A stretch of DNA of 64,000 nucleotides, from NCBI GenBank assembly GCA_037974965.1, contig JBBPFI010000016.1, positions 763,635 through 827,634 on the forward strand, given 5' to 3'. The notes under the pieces are model-generated. The model was not told where the DNA came from. It saw only the letters and a program-made list of their open reading frames with translations, and did no database searches. Below are positions 10,618 to 22,868 of the stretch, piece by piece. This DNA comes from Dacryopinax spathularia. Lineage: Eukaryota; Basidiomycota; Dacrymycetes; Dacrymycetales; Dacrymycetaceae. Numbering within the stretch: position 1 is the stretch's first letter; each line of letters starts with the position of its first letter. The position numbers and the translations under genes are program-made.

Positions 10618-12659
10618 ATGACACGTCCATACATCCCCTCAACATCTGTCCTCCTTAGTGGACGCTGGCCCTGTCGTGCTCACCCTGCCCGACTGCCAGC
10701 TCGCAGTTTTCATGCGAGCTGGGCAAGAGGAGGACGATCGATCCCTAATGGTCCTGATGAGGGGAAAGGGGTTTTGAGGTTGGAGGAACGGCTGGACGAG
10801 AGGGAGATCTTTGAGGATACGTTGATTAAGTGTTTGAGGGATACTGAGAGGGGTGCGTTCGCTCTCCCCTTTCTTCCACTTCCATCCCTCTCTCCTTCCT
10901 CCTCTGGGCCATTGTGCATCCTACGTCCACCTGGAGAGATGGCTTGAAGAAGAAGGGAGATATCTAATGCTGGCATCAGTGCACGCCTCCCGCCGGCTCG
11001 AATTCTCCCCCGAAGCCCTAGCCGAAGCAGCCTGCGACGCCCTCTCCGTCTCGCACGTCACCGCCTTCCGCAAACTCGCAGAAGGCGAATCAAACCGGGT
11101 CTTCCTCCTCACTCTGGACACAGGCGCCGAAGTAGTCGCCCGTCTCACCTTTGGCAGCCAGTTCCCTCCCCATTTGTCGAATGCGTCCGAGGCGGCTACT
11201 TTGACGTTTTTGAGAGAGGCGCTAGGGGTGCCTGTGCCGAGGGTGTATGCGTGGAGTAGTCTGAGGAGGGCGAACCATGTTGGTGCTCCTTATATGCTCG
11301 CAGAACGCGTACCCGGCGTCGAGCTCACCAAGCGGCTCCGCGCACTCCGGGAATCGCCCGATCACCTAATAACGCAACTCGTCCAAATCCGGCAAAAGCT
11401 CGCTCGTACGAGATTTGCGCGCTATGGAGCGCTGTATTTTCAGGAAGACGTTCCTGAAGAGCTGAGGGGACGGCCGCTTTTGGCGGGGGATTGTGAGGTT
11501 GGGAGGGGCGAGGGGTGGGAGAGGAGGTGGGCGTTGGGGCCGAGCTTGCATAGGGTTTTTTGGATGGGCGAGAGGGGGAGGTTGGACGTTGATCGGGGGC
11601 CTTGTACGTCCGCTTTTCTCCCACGTCATGGTAGCTGACACAGAGTCGCGCAGGGAAAGACGTCCCCTCCCTCGCCCGCTCCCTCGCATCAATCGAATCA
11701 GCTTACATAAAAGCACACGGCACCCCCCCACCCCACACATCCTCGCTCTACCGGCCCGGCTCCCAATCCGACCCTCTCGCCCACCTCCGAGCCCTCAAGC
11801 AGGACACACAGCTGGCGCCGTACATTGCGCCGCCGGAACCGGAGGCGTGTGTCGCTTGCTTGCTGCATCCGGATTTCCATGCTGGGAACGTGTTTGTGCC
11901 TGAGGAGGGGGAGTTGCGGGTGAGGGGGATTATTGATTGGCAGGGGGCGGGGGTGGGGCCGTTGTATGTACGTCTGCTTTCCTCTCTGCTTCTCTTCACC
12001 TTCTCCTGATCCTGATCCTCTCTTCCCTCTTCCCGCCCTTCTCGATCTGAACCGTGTAATCGGCGGCCGCTGACGCTCCCGCCCCGCAGCAACAAATGAA
12101 AACCCCCGACTTCCTCTCCCTCAACCCCCTCGGGACCTCAACCTCCAACACCTCCACCCTCGCCGACTCCTACCGCTCGCAGCTCGCAGCCTCCTCCCCC
12201 GCACTCGCAAAAGCGCAGGAATACAACGCCTCCCTGTGGACTGCGCTCCTTTCCGCTCCTTTGGAGGTCTGGCCGGCTAATCTGGCGCTGTTGAGGTACG
12301 TTCTTCTGACGGTATACCGCAACTGGGGCGAATTGTTTGCGCCTCATCACGGGGGGAGGAGATGTCCGATCTCGTTCACCCCGGAAGAAGAGAGAGAGAT
12401 AGAGGAGCAATGGAACGACCGCCTGGCTCTCGAAGAGTTGGAAGATCGGGCGGTCCAAGCGGTCGGAGTCGGCGTAGAAGGATGGGTGAACGTCAAGGAC
12501 TGGGAACGCAAGCGGGCTCGGAGCCGGGAGGCGTTGGAGGAGGTCGTTAAGACTGTCAAGGATGGTGATGGGCCGGAGTTAGGAAGGGGGGAGCTGGGGG
12601 AGAGGGAGGTTAGAAGGGTTTGGCCGTTTAGGGAGGATGATGGCTCGAGGTTGCTCTAA
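10618..12659 (+). CDS. AIM9-like mitochondrial aminoglycoside-phosphotransferase family protein
   Basis: Four exons (10618-10852, 10980-11603, 11654-11967, 12090-12659) join to 580 aa. The N-terminus is Arg-rich without acidic residues (ARLPARSFHASWARGG), like a mitochondrial presequence. The kinase-like fold shows a nucleotide-binding region (KLAEGESNRVFLLTLD), the catalytic loop HPDFHAGNVFV (Asp and Asn present), the Mg-binding IIDWQGAGVGPL, and GPWKDV, all as in yeast AIM9 relatives. The C-terminal helical part has EEQWNDRLAL. Yeast AIM9 is linked to mitochondrial inheritance, but its substrate is unknown. The exon 1/exon 2 junction is the least certain: a frame around 10934-10979 encodes ERWLEEEGRYL, which resembles the family's GRWL block and may be coding, which would shift the acceptor. 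Confidence 0.72.
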
Positions 12660-13065
12660 TTTGCTCGTTGTGATGACTTGCGTTGGCGTTCGGTTTGGGA
12701 GAGCTCTGTGACATGGAAGGATCGGATTGGGAAAGGAGGGACAGAATGACGGACAGGATACTGTATCAATATGGATCGCGTATCTACTGTTTCTGTAGGA
12801 AGGACGGAATGAGAGTATTGGTCGCTCGGTAAAGAGAAGGCATCGTGAACGACGTGAGCACGCTGTTATGAGTGTTAATGACGAAGGCAATTTCCGTCGC
12901 CACAAAGAAGCACGGTTTGCGCCACAAACCCGCACCTCCGACGCACCCCTACCTTCGCTTCCGGTGGCTCCGGAACCGAAGCGAGCCAGATTATCTCCGA
13001 GCGAGCGCGAAATCCCCTAGTTACATCGCTCATCCACCGCCTGTGCACTCCTCCCAACCAGGCGT
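12660..13065. other. Intergenic region
   Basis: This holds the 3' end of the AIM9-like gene and the promoter of the oligoribonuclease gene. No further gene or RNA is recognised. Confidence 0.5.
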
Positions 13066-14547
13066 ATGCCCCTCCCCCGCTCTCTTCTCGCACGAGCGAG
13101 CAGACCAACAACATCTTCCTCAGCTTCCATACTTGCTCGGACTGCTATCCAGCGAAATACTCGTTTGGGAAGAGGAGTAGGAGGCCAACAAAGGCGATCG
13201 GTCGTCACTCAAAGACCTACGCAAGCGGCTATCGACCTTCTTAGCCAGGCACTCGGGGACGCACGAGCAAGCGGAGCTCGGTTTCGAGCTCAGGATCTAG
13301 ACGACCATTATTCCGAACAAGAGGACGAAAGCCCTTTACCCTCCATCCCCACCCCAAGCGCCTCATCCTCATCCGGCAAGGCCTCCACGAAAGGCTCCTC
13401 ATCCTCCTCCAGCAAACCCACCAAATCCTCAACATCCTCCTCCTCCTCCAGCAAACCCCCCTCCCTCTCAGCCCTCGCCCGCCCCTCCCGCTCCCGCACC
13501 CAAGCCTCAATCCTCAAAGCCCACAAAATGACCTTCACCCCCCGTCCGCTCACCGCCGCCGACGGCCCGCTCGTCTGGGTCGATCTCGAGATGACTGGCC
13601 TGGACGTGCATACGGACAGAATATTGGAGATTGCTATTCTTATCACTAATGGGAATCTGGACGTGGTGGACGAGGAGGGGTTTAGGATGGTCGTTAGGAC
13701 CGAGAAGGTTTATCTAGACAAGTTCGTCTCTCTCCTCCCTATCCTGGCCTCGGGGCAGTGTGAGCTAACAGAGACACGGCAGTATGAACGAATGGTGCAT
13801 AACAACACACGGCAAATCCGGCCTCACAGCAGCCTGTGCCACGGCCCCCAACGCACTAAGCACCGTCGAGCGCCTCGCCCTATCCTACATCCGCCAATGG
13901 GTGCCGGACCAGAATGTGGGTCTGCTCGCGGGGTCGAGCGTGCATATGGACAGGATGTTTTTGGAGGAGTGGATGCCGAGTATTACGCGGTGGCTGCATT
14001 ATCGGATTGTGGATGTTAGTAGTGTGAAGGTGCGTCGGCGTCCCGCTTTCCGTCGGGTAATCTGCTTGCTCGTACTTCTCTCTCCCGATTCCCGAACTTC
14101 GCCTTCGGGCTTCTTGTGACACTGGCCGCTTTCTTCGGCGAGGCCGATGTGGTGCTCCGCTGAGAGAAGCCGCGTGGGGGAAAGGATCGAGGCTGACACC
14201 CCATCCAGGAACTCTGCAGACGCTGGTTCCCCGAAGTGACCAAAGCCGGCAGGCTCGAAGAGCGCACCATAAGCCACCGAGCGCTAGACGACATACGGGC
14301 ATCGATAAACGGTGCGTCTCTCTTGCCCCTTGCATTTTCTCCCTCTTTTCCTCTTCTTCCCCTCGCCCTTCGCCCTCTCCTCTCCCTCCTCTGTGTTTCA
14401 TCGCGCTCTCGCTCTGTTCTGTTTACTTTCGGTCAAGAGAGGATGCTGACGAGTTCTTGTGCGTGTTTAGAGTTGAAGTTTTATAGAGAGCATATATTCA
14501 AGAAGCATGCGGGGCAGGGCCAGGTGAAGCCGTTGAAGTTGACATAG
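13066..14547 (+). CDS. REX2: Oligoribonuclease (DEDDh 3'-5' exonuclease), mitochondrial type
   Basis: Four exons (13066-13721, 13783-14029, 14209-14311, 14471-14547) give 360 aa. Orn/REX2 enzymes degrade 2-5 nt RNA ends. The DEDDh residues are present: D and E in [11 protein letters not shown] in [15 protein letters not shown] (bacterial Orn has NSVHADR), and H and D in [25 protein letters not shown] is a family hallmark. The protein is about twice the bacterial length because of an Arg-rich presequence-like N-terminus ([15 protein letters not shown]) and a long Ser/Lys/Pro linker (13340-13500) before the catalytic domain. This is consistent with import into mitochondria, as for yeast Rex2. 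Introns are 61, 179 and 159 bp, so the last two are long for this region. Confidence 0.93.
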
Positions 14548-14788
14548 GCATTCTGGCGGTCTGCATAGGGCGTGCAGAGCTGGCAACGTGACGGGCTGCT
14601 ATTCTGAGGGGGTGATGAAGGAGGTAGCATACGATGGCATGTGCTGCGGTTTCATCGAGTGGCATGTTTTACTACTATGGGATGCATCTCCGTTTGATAC
14701 CAATTCCCCATTTCCACCCTCCACGTCGTCCAAAGTCAACCGCAGATAAAAGCGCGTAGAAATCCACTCGTCCGGGTTCGCATCAGGC

Positions 14789-16895
14789 TCAGATCAAGTA
14801 TCTAAACCCCTTCTTCATAGCGACAGCCTCATCCAGCCTAATCCCCTCCACTTCAGCAGTAGCCCTCAGCCGCTCAAGCGCAGCTTCCTCGCTCTCGCCT
14901 TCGTCTGGTCCTGGGCCTACAACGGCGGCGCGGCGTTTCCCTGTGCTGGTACTTTGGTCTCCTTCTGGGGAGGAGGCAGCTGCGGCGGCGGAGGAGGCGA
15001 GGGCGGCGTCCAGTTTGTCCAGCTGTCTGTTCGCACGCACCAGAAGCATGCGGATCACTGCGCGTCGTCAGTACCTGCATCGTGGGACACAAGAAAGCTG
15101 CTGCTGGAAGAGGGAAAAGACCCACCCCAAGCACACCCAACAGCGACCGCCGGCCCCGCCAGCCCGATCCCCATACTCTGTCTATACACCGGCCCCCACT
15201 TCGCATCCCAGACATAACTCCCCACCAAGTTCCCCAGATTTCCAAAACCGTTCACGAACCCTATCGCTGCTGCTCTTTTCACTGGCGGGCGGGGGACGGA
15301 ATTGGAGACCCAGACGAGGGTGAGTGCGAACCCCGCATAGCCGGCTGCCATGAGGAATAGGGCGATGTATCGGGCTGCTAGGGCTTGCGTGGACATGGCT
15401 ATTATGTACCCGACCCTGTCGAGGTAGTCAGCATGTGTAGTAGTGAGAAAGGGGAAGGAGGGAGGTACGCACATGACGCCGATCCAGGGCCAGGTGATGT
15501 GCCAGAAACGCTCGCCGGTGTGGTCGGCGTGCCGGGCGTTGCCTATGCAGACGAGGAAGGCGTACGCCCAGGGTGGGGCGCAGAGGAGGAGGGTGACGGT
15601 CGTTGAGTAGCCGAGGGTCTCTGGGATGCGTGTTAGCCAAATGGTGTGGGAGTGAGAAATTGGAGCAGAGGACGTACGCGTCAGGGTGGGGAAGAAGTTG
15701 ACAAATGAGAGACCAAGCAGTTGGACGAATGTCATCCACTAACGCCTTGGTCAGTACATCATGCCGCCAGCAGGAGACAGACGCACCATGAAGACCGGTA
15801 CTTTGGGGTCGGTAATGGCCATAACAAGCCCTTTCCAAGCCGTATCGCCCGGAGCGTCGAGGTCCGCCTCTCCAGCGTCCTCAGACAGCCGCTGCTGAGC
15901 AACAATCCTCTCCTCCTCCGTCAACCAGCGCGTGTTCCTGGGATAGTCGGGCAGCGTGAAGATAGCGATCAAGCCAATCGCCATCGTCACCGCTCCCTCG
16001 ATATAGAACAGCCATCTCCAGCCGCGTACGCCAAGCTTGCCTTCCATGTTGCCCAGAATTCCCGCAGCCATGAGGGAGCCAAAGGCGTTGGAGACGATCA
16101 GTCCCGCATAGAGCCAGGCAGAGCGGTAGGAGAGCTCCTTCTTGGTGTACCAGCGGGAGAGGAGGTAGATCGTCCCGGGATAAAAGGCCGCTTCTGGGAT
16201 ACCGATTGCCACGCGGCAGAGGGCGGCACCGGTGAAGTTGTTGGTTACTCCCGTAAGGAGGGAGATGAGACCCCAGAGGATGACCATGCCTGGGATGTAG
16301 AGCGAAGGTCGGGAGATATAGTTGAGCAGCAGGTTGGACGGTACTTGGAAGGTGATGTCTGCAGCCAAGTCAGCCAACTGCGAATCCTCGTGAGGTAGGT
16401 CAGCTTACAGCTAGAGTACAGAATAGCAATACAGCTGTAAGGAATGTTAGCAGTTGTCGGGAAAGATAGGGACGCGCATACCTTTCGTACTGAACATCAG
16501 TCAAGTTCAGATCGGTCTGTAATCCGCTCAACCGAGCCGTTGAGACGTTGTTTCGATCGATATCTGCGGAACATTCAGCATTCTCTTATTTAGCTGAGAT
16601 TTGAGACCCACAGTTCAGAATGAAAATGATGATGACTGGACATTCGATGTCAATAGTAATCCAATAAAAGCACGCCAGCACGCCGACCTGTGGGCATGAG
16701 ACGCATATCCAGCTTCCACCGGAGTCGTCTCTCGATGACCTTCCTTATCTCCGGATCATGGAGCCTGCGAGCCAACTCGACGTCTATCTCAACTGTTTCC
16801 CCCTTCTCGTTGACGTGCTTGGCCTTTCCGGGAGCGACCATTTCGAAGGTATGGGCTTCTCCCTTGGAAGCTGTTGGTGATGGAGGAGAAGACAT
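14789..16895 (-). CDS. Allantoate-permease-family (DAL5/TNA1-like) MFS transporter, copy 1
   Basis: Nine exons (16895-16688, 16635-16612, 16563-16482, 16434-16409, 16358-15787, 15738-15678, 15620-15473, 15415-15126, 15057-14789) give 559 aa. It belongs to the anion:cation symporter family of 12-TM plasma-membrane carriers for ureides, nicotinate, biotin and similar organic anions. Evidence: a hydrophilic N-terminus, then VIIIFILNYIDRNNVSTARL (TM1 and the D-R-N motif), IPEAAFYPGTIYLLSRWY, GWRWLFYIEG, TLPDYPRNTRWLTEEE between TM6 and TM7, and GNLGNLVGSYVW near TM11. Substrate not readable. It shares many exon boundaries with the adjacent copy but lacks two of its introns. The C-terminal tail has an Ala/Ser-rich insert not in the paralog. 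Confidence 0.88.
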
Positions 16896-17581
16896 TCGGA
16901 AGTAAGGTACGTTCTCTCAAGTCCAGAAGCGGCTGAGAAGTTCGTTTTGCGTGCAGAAGTAAGAGATTGACCGTCTCAGGACTTGGCCCATGGTTGAACC
17001 CATCGTGAAGGTGCTTTATAGTGGAGCACCAGCAGCGCTCGCCTTTCCAGCGCTCCTCCACCATCATTAGCGCATGTCTATCAATAGCGGTGCCTATTCT
17101 CGTACCATGGCTCTCGAAACGGTCTAATATCTTCTTCCTACCCCTTCTTGAGCGCTGTTTGCGAATTCGGTAACATGTCGTTATAGCTGGCGTCACTTTG
17201 GGGTTTGCAATTGCCTGAAGGAGCGAAGTATATGTCGGACCGGAAAGTTTCGGGTGCATTTTTATCCTTCTCCACGTCTCCCTCTCCTTTGTTCGTCACG
17301 CAGCTGTTTGAAGGTCACGCACGCCCCATGGCCTGTCTCTTGCTGTCACTACGATTCAGCCTGTTTGAGGATCCATGTTGCTGTGTGCCTTGGGCGGCAG
17401 AACTCACCAACTCGTTCCAGCCTCTGCCTACCGTTTGTCTTCTTCCTAATCCTTGCCGAGTGCAACCCCCTATGTCGAAGTTCCGAACGAACCAATCGCA
17501 CGTGAAAATCGGTCGGCGCAAGGGCTACAGTGCGAAGTCATTTCATTCTGTATCCTTACAAGAGAGGAGCATGTAACACTA
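16896..17581. other. Spacer between the tandem transporters
   Basis: This is the promoter of copy 1 and the 3' flank of copy 2. Scattered GATA-core words occur (for example TTATCC near 17264), as would suit nitrogen regulation, but this is too weak to call a site. Confidence 0.4.
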
Positions 17582-19683
17582 TCACAGCAAGTAACGGAAG
17601 CCGCGCTTCATCGCAGCAGCTTCGTCCAGCGGAATACCCTCGATTTCGGCCGTTGCACGCAAGCGATCCATATCGGCGCCCTCATCCATCCCTGCTGCAT
17701 CCATCGCTTGCTCCAAACGCTCCAGATTCCTATTCATTCTCTTCAGCAGCATACGAATGACTACAAATCGAGTCAGGCAGGCCTCAACGAACAAAGGTAC
17801 GGACGTACTCCACGCGCAACCAATGGCTAGCACGAGCCCGACCACGCCAACACCCATACTCTGCCGATATATGGGGCTGAACTTTGCATCCCATACGTAG
17901 CTGCCGACCAAGTTGCCCAAATTTCCAAACCCGTTAACAAGACCGATTGCCGCCGCACGCTTCACCGGCGGGCGAGGGAACGAGTTCGAGACCCAAACGA
18001 GCGTCAAGGCGAAGCCCGCATATCCGGCCGCCATTAGGAACAACGAAACGTAGCGTGCGCCTGTCACTTGAGTAGACATAGCGATGATGAATCCGACGCT
18101 AGATGAGAAGAATCAGATGATGCCTCAAAATATGCAGTAGAAGGCTTACATGACCCCCATCCAAGGCCATGTGAGATGCCAGAACCGTTCGCCGACAGCG
18201 TCGGAATGCCGAGCGTTTACAAGGCAAACGATAAATGCATATGCCCAGGGTGGCGCACAAAGGAGTAGGGTGACGGTTGTCGAGTAACCGAGCGTTTCTG
18301 CAGGCGATCAGAGACGGCATCGCCGTATAGTACGACGCACGTACGAGTCAGAGTTGGGAAGAAGTTCACGAATGACAATCCAAGCAGTTGGACAAAGGTC
18401 ATGAACTAGACTGGTTTGAGACGCAGTTCTGGACGGGTGCGGAAAACTTGCTCACCATGAAAATCGGGACCTTGGGATCTGTAATTGCCATAACGAACCC
18501 TTTCCAGGCCGTATCCCCAGGAGAATCCTGGTCGGCCTCACCGGCATCCTCGGACAACCGCTGTTGAGCAACGATCTTCTCCTCGGTCGTGAGCCACCAG
18601 GTGTTGCGTGGATAGTCAGGCAGGGTGAACATTGCGATGAAGCCGATGGCCATCGTTATAGCTCCCTCGATATAGAACAGCTAGGAATAGATCGGTTATT
18701 TTGTCATTTCCCAAAGGGAGAATAAGCGCTCACCCAGCGCCAGCCTCGAACACCGAGCTTGCCCTCCATGTTGTTCAAGATACCAGCGGCCATGAGCGAG
18801 CCGAACGCATTCGAGATGATCAGCCCGCCATAGAGAAGCGCCGATCGGTATGCGAGTTCCTTTTTAGTGTACCAGCGCGACAGCAGGTAGATAGTCCCTG
18901 GATAGAACGCGGCTTCCGGAAGACCGATTGCGACACGGCACAGCGCGATCCCGGTGAAGTTTTTCGTTACTCCAGTTAGGCTGGTTTATAATTAGACTGC
19001 GACACTTCTAACGATAAGGGATGGCACGTACAGCGAGGTGAGTCCCCAAAGAATGACCATACACGGGATATACAGCGAGGGCTTGGATACATAGTTGAGG
19101 AGCAGATTTGATGGCGTTTGGAAGGTGATGTCTGGGTTCAAATGAGCTCTTCCATGGACACCCACTCCGGGCACCGTACGCACAGCTCGAATACAGAATT
19201 GCAATGCAGCTCTCGTATTGCACATCTGGCAAGGGTTAGTTGGTCAGGATCCAAACCGATGCGGGCCACTCACTCGTCAGCCCAAGATCTTGTTGCAAAC
19301 CGCTGAGACGCGCGGTGGATACGTTATTCCGGTCGATGTCTTTGTCGCCGATTAACCTCATTCACGTTCACACCCCGCAGTCCGGACGGCTTACAGTTCA
19401 AAATGAAAATGATAATGACTGGACGACCGCATCAGAAACGCAGGATTGAGATAGCTTGGTCCGCCATACCCGTCGGCATCAACCTAGTGTCCAGCTTCCA
19501 CAGCAGCTTCCTCTCCACCTTCTTGCGGACGTCTGCCTCGTGCAGACGCCGAGCCAGCGCAGCGTCGATATGCGTCACCTCGCCCTTCTCGTTGATATGC
19601 TCCACTTTGCCCTCTTCCGCGGATGGCGAGGACGACACTTGCTCGACCATCTCCTTATGTTCTTTGCCGTCCTCCAGCGACAT
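17582..19683 (-). CDS. Allantoate-permease-family (DAL5/TNA1-like) MFS transporter, copy 2
   Basis: Eleven exons (19683-19470, 19418-19395, 19339-19274, 19225-19184, 19131-19032, 18980-18734, 18680-18456, 18405-18345, 18297-18150, 18098-17809, 17760-17582) give 531 aa. The sequence parallels copy 1 throughout: a similar charged N-terminus with HINEKGEVTHID, ALCRVAIGLPEAAFYPG, TLPDYPRNTWWLTTEEK, NSFPRPPVKRAAAIGLVNG, and the same C-terminus GFRYLL. Exons 8, 9 and 10 have exactly the lengths of the matching exons in copy 1 (61, 148, 290 nt), so the two arose by tandem duplication. The deep divergence in introns and third codon positions suggests the event is not recent. The role is anion uptake at the plasma membrane, substrate unknown. 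Confidence 0.88.
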
Positions 19684-20808
19684 GTTGGCTGAAAGTTGTT
19701 GCTGAGCACAGATGAAGACAGTGACTATTCAGCTTCGCAGTGGACTGATTGCGGGGGGACCGTGCCAAGCAGGAGAAAGAGGGTCTTGACTCGCCAGCCA
19801 GCAAAGCAATCCACACTCAAGCGGCTTTTGTACTCTCGCTGCTCGCCGGCGAAGGAGGTCCGCAACCGCCGTACCTTCGCATGGTGCATCAGATCCTCCA
19901 CCGGCAAGCCTTCGCGTTCTTCGCCGCAGGCACTGATTGTATTTGCCCGCCCGACGGGCCCGGCGCTATGGACCCAAGCAGACCTGCCCTGGATGGCGAT
20001 AAGCCGAATGCCAATTGGTGGGATACGGTGAGAATCGGTGGACACAAGCATCAGGATGGGGAAGATGTGGCGCCCTTCTGAGCTTCGCGAACCCCGCATA
20101 GTAAAGTCTTTTGGTGGGGAAGTGACACGTGTAGATGGCGGGTGATTTCTTTGCCCCGCTTGTTCGAGTGTTGCATGCGAGTTTGGCGTCATTTTGCCTA
20201 CCCGAGATGAGCAAGTTAATGGAATAGAAGAAGGGGTAAGTTCCGGTCCGCCCTTACCGTGGGTTGTGTAACCAGCGCGGCGAGCTAATGCTGGTGAACG
20301 CAATCAGAAAAGAAGCAGAAGAAGCAAACACAGCCGGTGCGTCATTACCCCGCACCCAATGCAACCCTACCCCGGCCTCGGAGATAACCGGAGACGTGGT
20401 AAAGCTTATGTTAGGCGCTTATCGCTCTATCGCCCACAGGAACGGGATAGGAATACGTCACGAGCCAGAGTTCAGTTTTCAATTGTCTTTGTTCTTGGCA
20501 CTGAGACGACTTGTACACTAAAGTATGTATTTACATTACAGCGTATATCCACAATACGCCACCACACATAAAATCCCAGACCGGAGAAAGGCAGGTAAAC
20601 CATAAGAGGATCATAGAACGGAAGAGCGTGCCCGCTCGGCATGCCAGCAGATCCCTCCCTGACCCTCCAGCGACAACAGACCGTTCGGCATGAGATCAAC
20701 TGCCGAAAACGACATCGCCCTTTGCCGCAAGCAAGGGACCGCTTTCCAGAACCCAAAAAGGACAGAAGCAGATAGAAACAGACATGCAACGGTCGTGAAC
20801 GTAGCATT
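19684..20808. other. Intergenic region upstream of transporter copy 2
   Basis: This is 1.1 kb between the transporter start and the SWIB gene stop. GATAA cores at about 19997 and on either strand around 20416 are compatible with GATA-factor control. The open frames here have no family features. Confidence 0.4.
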
Positions 20809-21849
20809 TTACGCCTCTTGCTCTGCCTCGGATTGCACGACTTCTCCAAGATATCTATACCTATGTCAGTTGTCTGCGCCCTCTTCGCAGAACAAATGAC
20901 GCACTTTCCAAGCTCCTGGTTCATCCTGAACATGCCGATCTTCTGCATGCCGAATATGGCTCTCATCTTCTCGTCGCAGATGATTTCGCGCTTGTTCTGC
21001 GGGTTCTGCAACTGGTTCGCCTTGATATGTTTCCAGAGAGCCTTAACCACCCCCGGTCTGGAGAGCGCCTTCTCGCCAGTGAGGTCCTGGAGTCCAGGAC
21101 TGTATATATGCGCGTCAGTTGCGCGTGTATCGCACGAAACGGCATATATCCCACCTGAGGGCATATAGCTTCTGGAACCCGCCACCCCTGGCCTTCTTCT
21201 TTGGCCTCTCACCGCCGCCCTCGCCGTCCGAGTCGTCCACCGTGTCCTTGCTCTTCTTCTTCTCCTTCTTCTTGGCGACCTTGCGAGCCAAGCTGCCAGG
21301 AGGAGCAGAAGCCGCACCGCGCGTCGAATGGCCGTTCAACTCCGCGCTGAGCTGTTTGGCCAGCTGCGCATCCGCAATCTCCTGCTTCGTATGCCCATAC
21401 ACGCTCGCACGCGCTTGGAGCGGCATAGCGGGTGAAGACTGGGTTATCGCAAGATCCTCAAACTTGCGCTTGACACCATGCGACCCGCTCGGCGTGCCGT
21501 ACGCCATGCCGGGTAGGGCCAGCCCAAGCCCCACATCCGGGTACTGCGGCACGTCCGCATACCCTCCCAGCGTCATCCCCAACGCTCCGCCCTGAGCCGC
21601 TACCGGTACGCTGCCCACATTAACAGGAGGAAGGATGCCCGCCGCGCGCTCCTCCTTGACCTGGTTGAACACGCTCGCGATGAGCTGGTCGATCGCGGGC
21701 TTGTTGTCGCGTATAAAGTCGGGCGTGACGAGCGGGTCCTCGGCCTGCAGCTGCTTGCGTACGCGCTTCGCGCTGATCGTGTCCAGGTCCGTTGTCGGGT
21801 CGGCGAGGATCCGGTAGATGCGCGGCTGGAGCGCAGGCACGGACGTCAT
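20809..21849 (-). CDS. SWIB/MDM2-domain protein with DEK-like N-terminus (UAF30/TRI1 type)
   Basis: Three exons (21849-21155, 21099-20905, 20860-20809) give 313 aa. Residues 1-70 form a DEK_C-like helical module (RIYRILADPTTDLDTISAKR ... QLIASVF). A Lys-rich nuclear-type basic segment (KVAKKKEKKKSKD, then RPKKKARGGG) precedes the C-terminal SWIB fold: GFQKLYALSPGLQDLTGEK, LSRPGVVKALWKHIKANQLQ, NKREIICDEKMRAIFG, and a final helix. This arrangement is that of yeast UAF30 (RNA polymerase I upstream activation factor) and TRI1, so the protein is expected in the nucleus on chromatin. Which of the two is the ortholog cannot be told from the sequence alone. Introns are 55 and 44 bp. Confidence 0.87.
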
Positions 21850-22868
21850 GGTGGGTTGTGGCGTCGACGACTTCCGGGGGAGGGTCTCGGAGTAGGTGGT
21901 AGGGCGACGCGAAGCAGTGTCTGCCCCGTAGTATCGGTAGCAGGAAACAAGCTAGTGGGAGGCGACAATGCGGGCGACAGCAGGGAGGGACGGCAATAAT
22001 CAAAGTTGCTGCTGCTGACGACGAGCGACTGGCGATGGGATGGGATGTGACGGCGGCGGGACACCCGGAGGAGGGGTGCGTCTGTCTGTCTGTCGTTCGT
22101 CGTTCGTCCGGCGGCATCGATTGCGGAACCACGCGATCTCACTCGTCCGGAACCTTTTCTTCATGGGAAGCCAACGGCGCGTGAACGGCGGACTCTGCCG
22201 TTGATAACCTGATGATCGCCCTGAGTTTGTGTCACCCTAGCTGAGACTCTTACGACCATCATCACACTGTTGAGTATATAGGTTGTAGCTCAAGGAGCCA
22301 TCATTCAGCTCTTCCCTTGCTACAAGTGTCTCTGAGAGTCAATGCTCAAGCGAGCTGGAAGGACAGGAAACCAGTAGTGCCGCTCTAAAAAAAACAAAGG
22401 GACGCCTCCTTTTTTTTTTTAGAGCGGCACTCAGTCGTAAACCAAGTCACGTAGTTCTAAGTAGGTGGCATGCCCATGGGGACTTTGCGGGCAGTACTTC
22501 ACCTTTCAAGCAAGGATTACATGGAGACCCACAAAGTCGAGAAGTGGTACTGGAGTTGGCAACTACATCATTAGTTCCGGACTGGAGAAGACGTGGTCTT
22601 GCGATCAATCCACCAATCAATGGGATCAGTTTGATGCACAGATAGTTGTGCATGCACTCGCACAGGATGAGCAGGCAATTCGGCGACCCCATAAGGAAGT
22701 CGCTGGGGCATATGAGCCCTCTTTTAGTAGCATTTTTTTCAGGAATGCTGCTCGCTAGTCATATACATGCAAGAAATCAGAAACAGAAGAGAGAGAAAGA
22801 AAGAACGTCCCAGCCGCAAATGGCAGCGGTGGATGATGGGTCTACTACAGTAGGGTGCAATTAGGCGG
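21850..22868. other. Intergenic region with a hairpin element
   Basis: This is the promoter of the SWIB gene (CT-rich, 21850-22150) and the 3' flank of the Nab2-like gene. The only structured feature is the inverted repeat at 22376-22431, listed separately. Confidence 0.55.
22376..22431. repeat. 56 bp hairpin with 19 bp perfect arms, flanked by CAGT direct repeats
   Basis: The left arm is AGTGCCGCTCT plus eight A, and the right arm is its exact reverse complement. The loop is about 18 nt. CAGT lies immediately on both sides (22372-22375 and 22432-22435), as a 4 bp target duplication would. It could instead be a transcription-end hairpin with a U tract on either strand. Confidence 0.7.
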
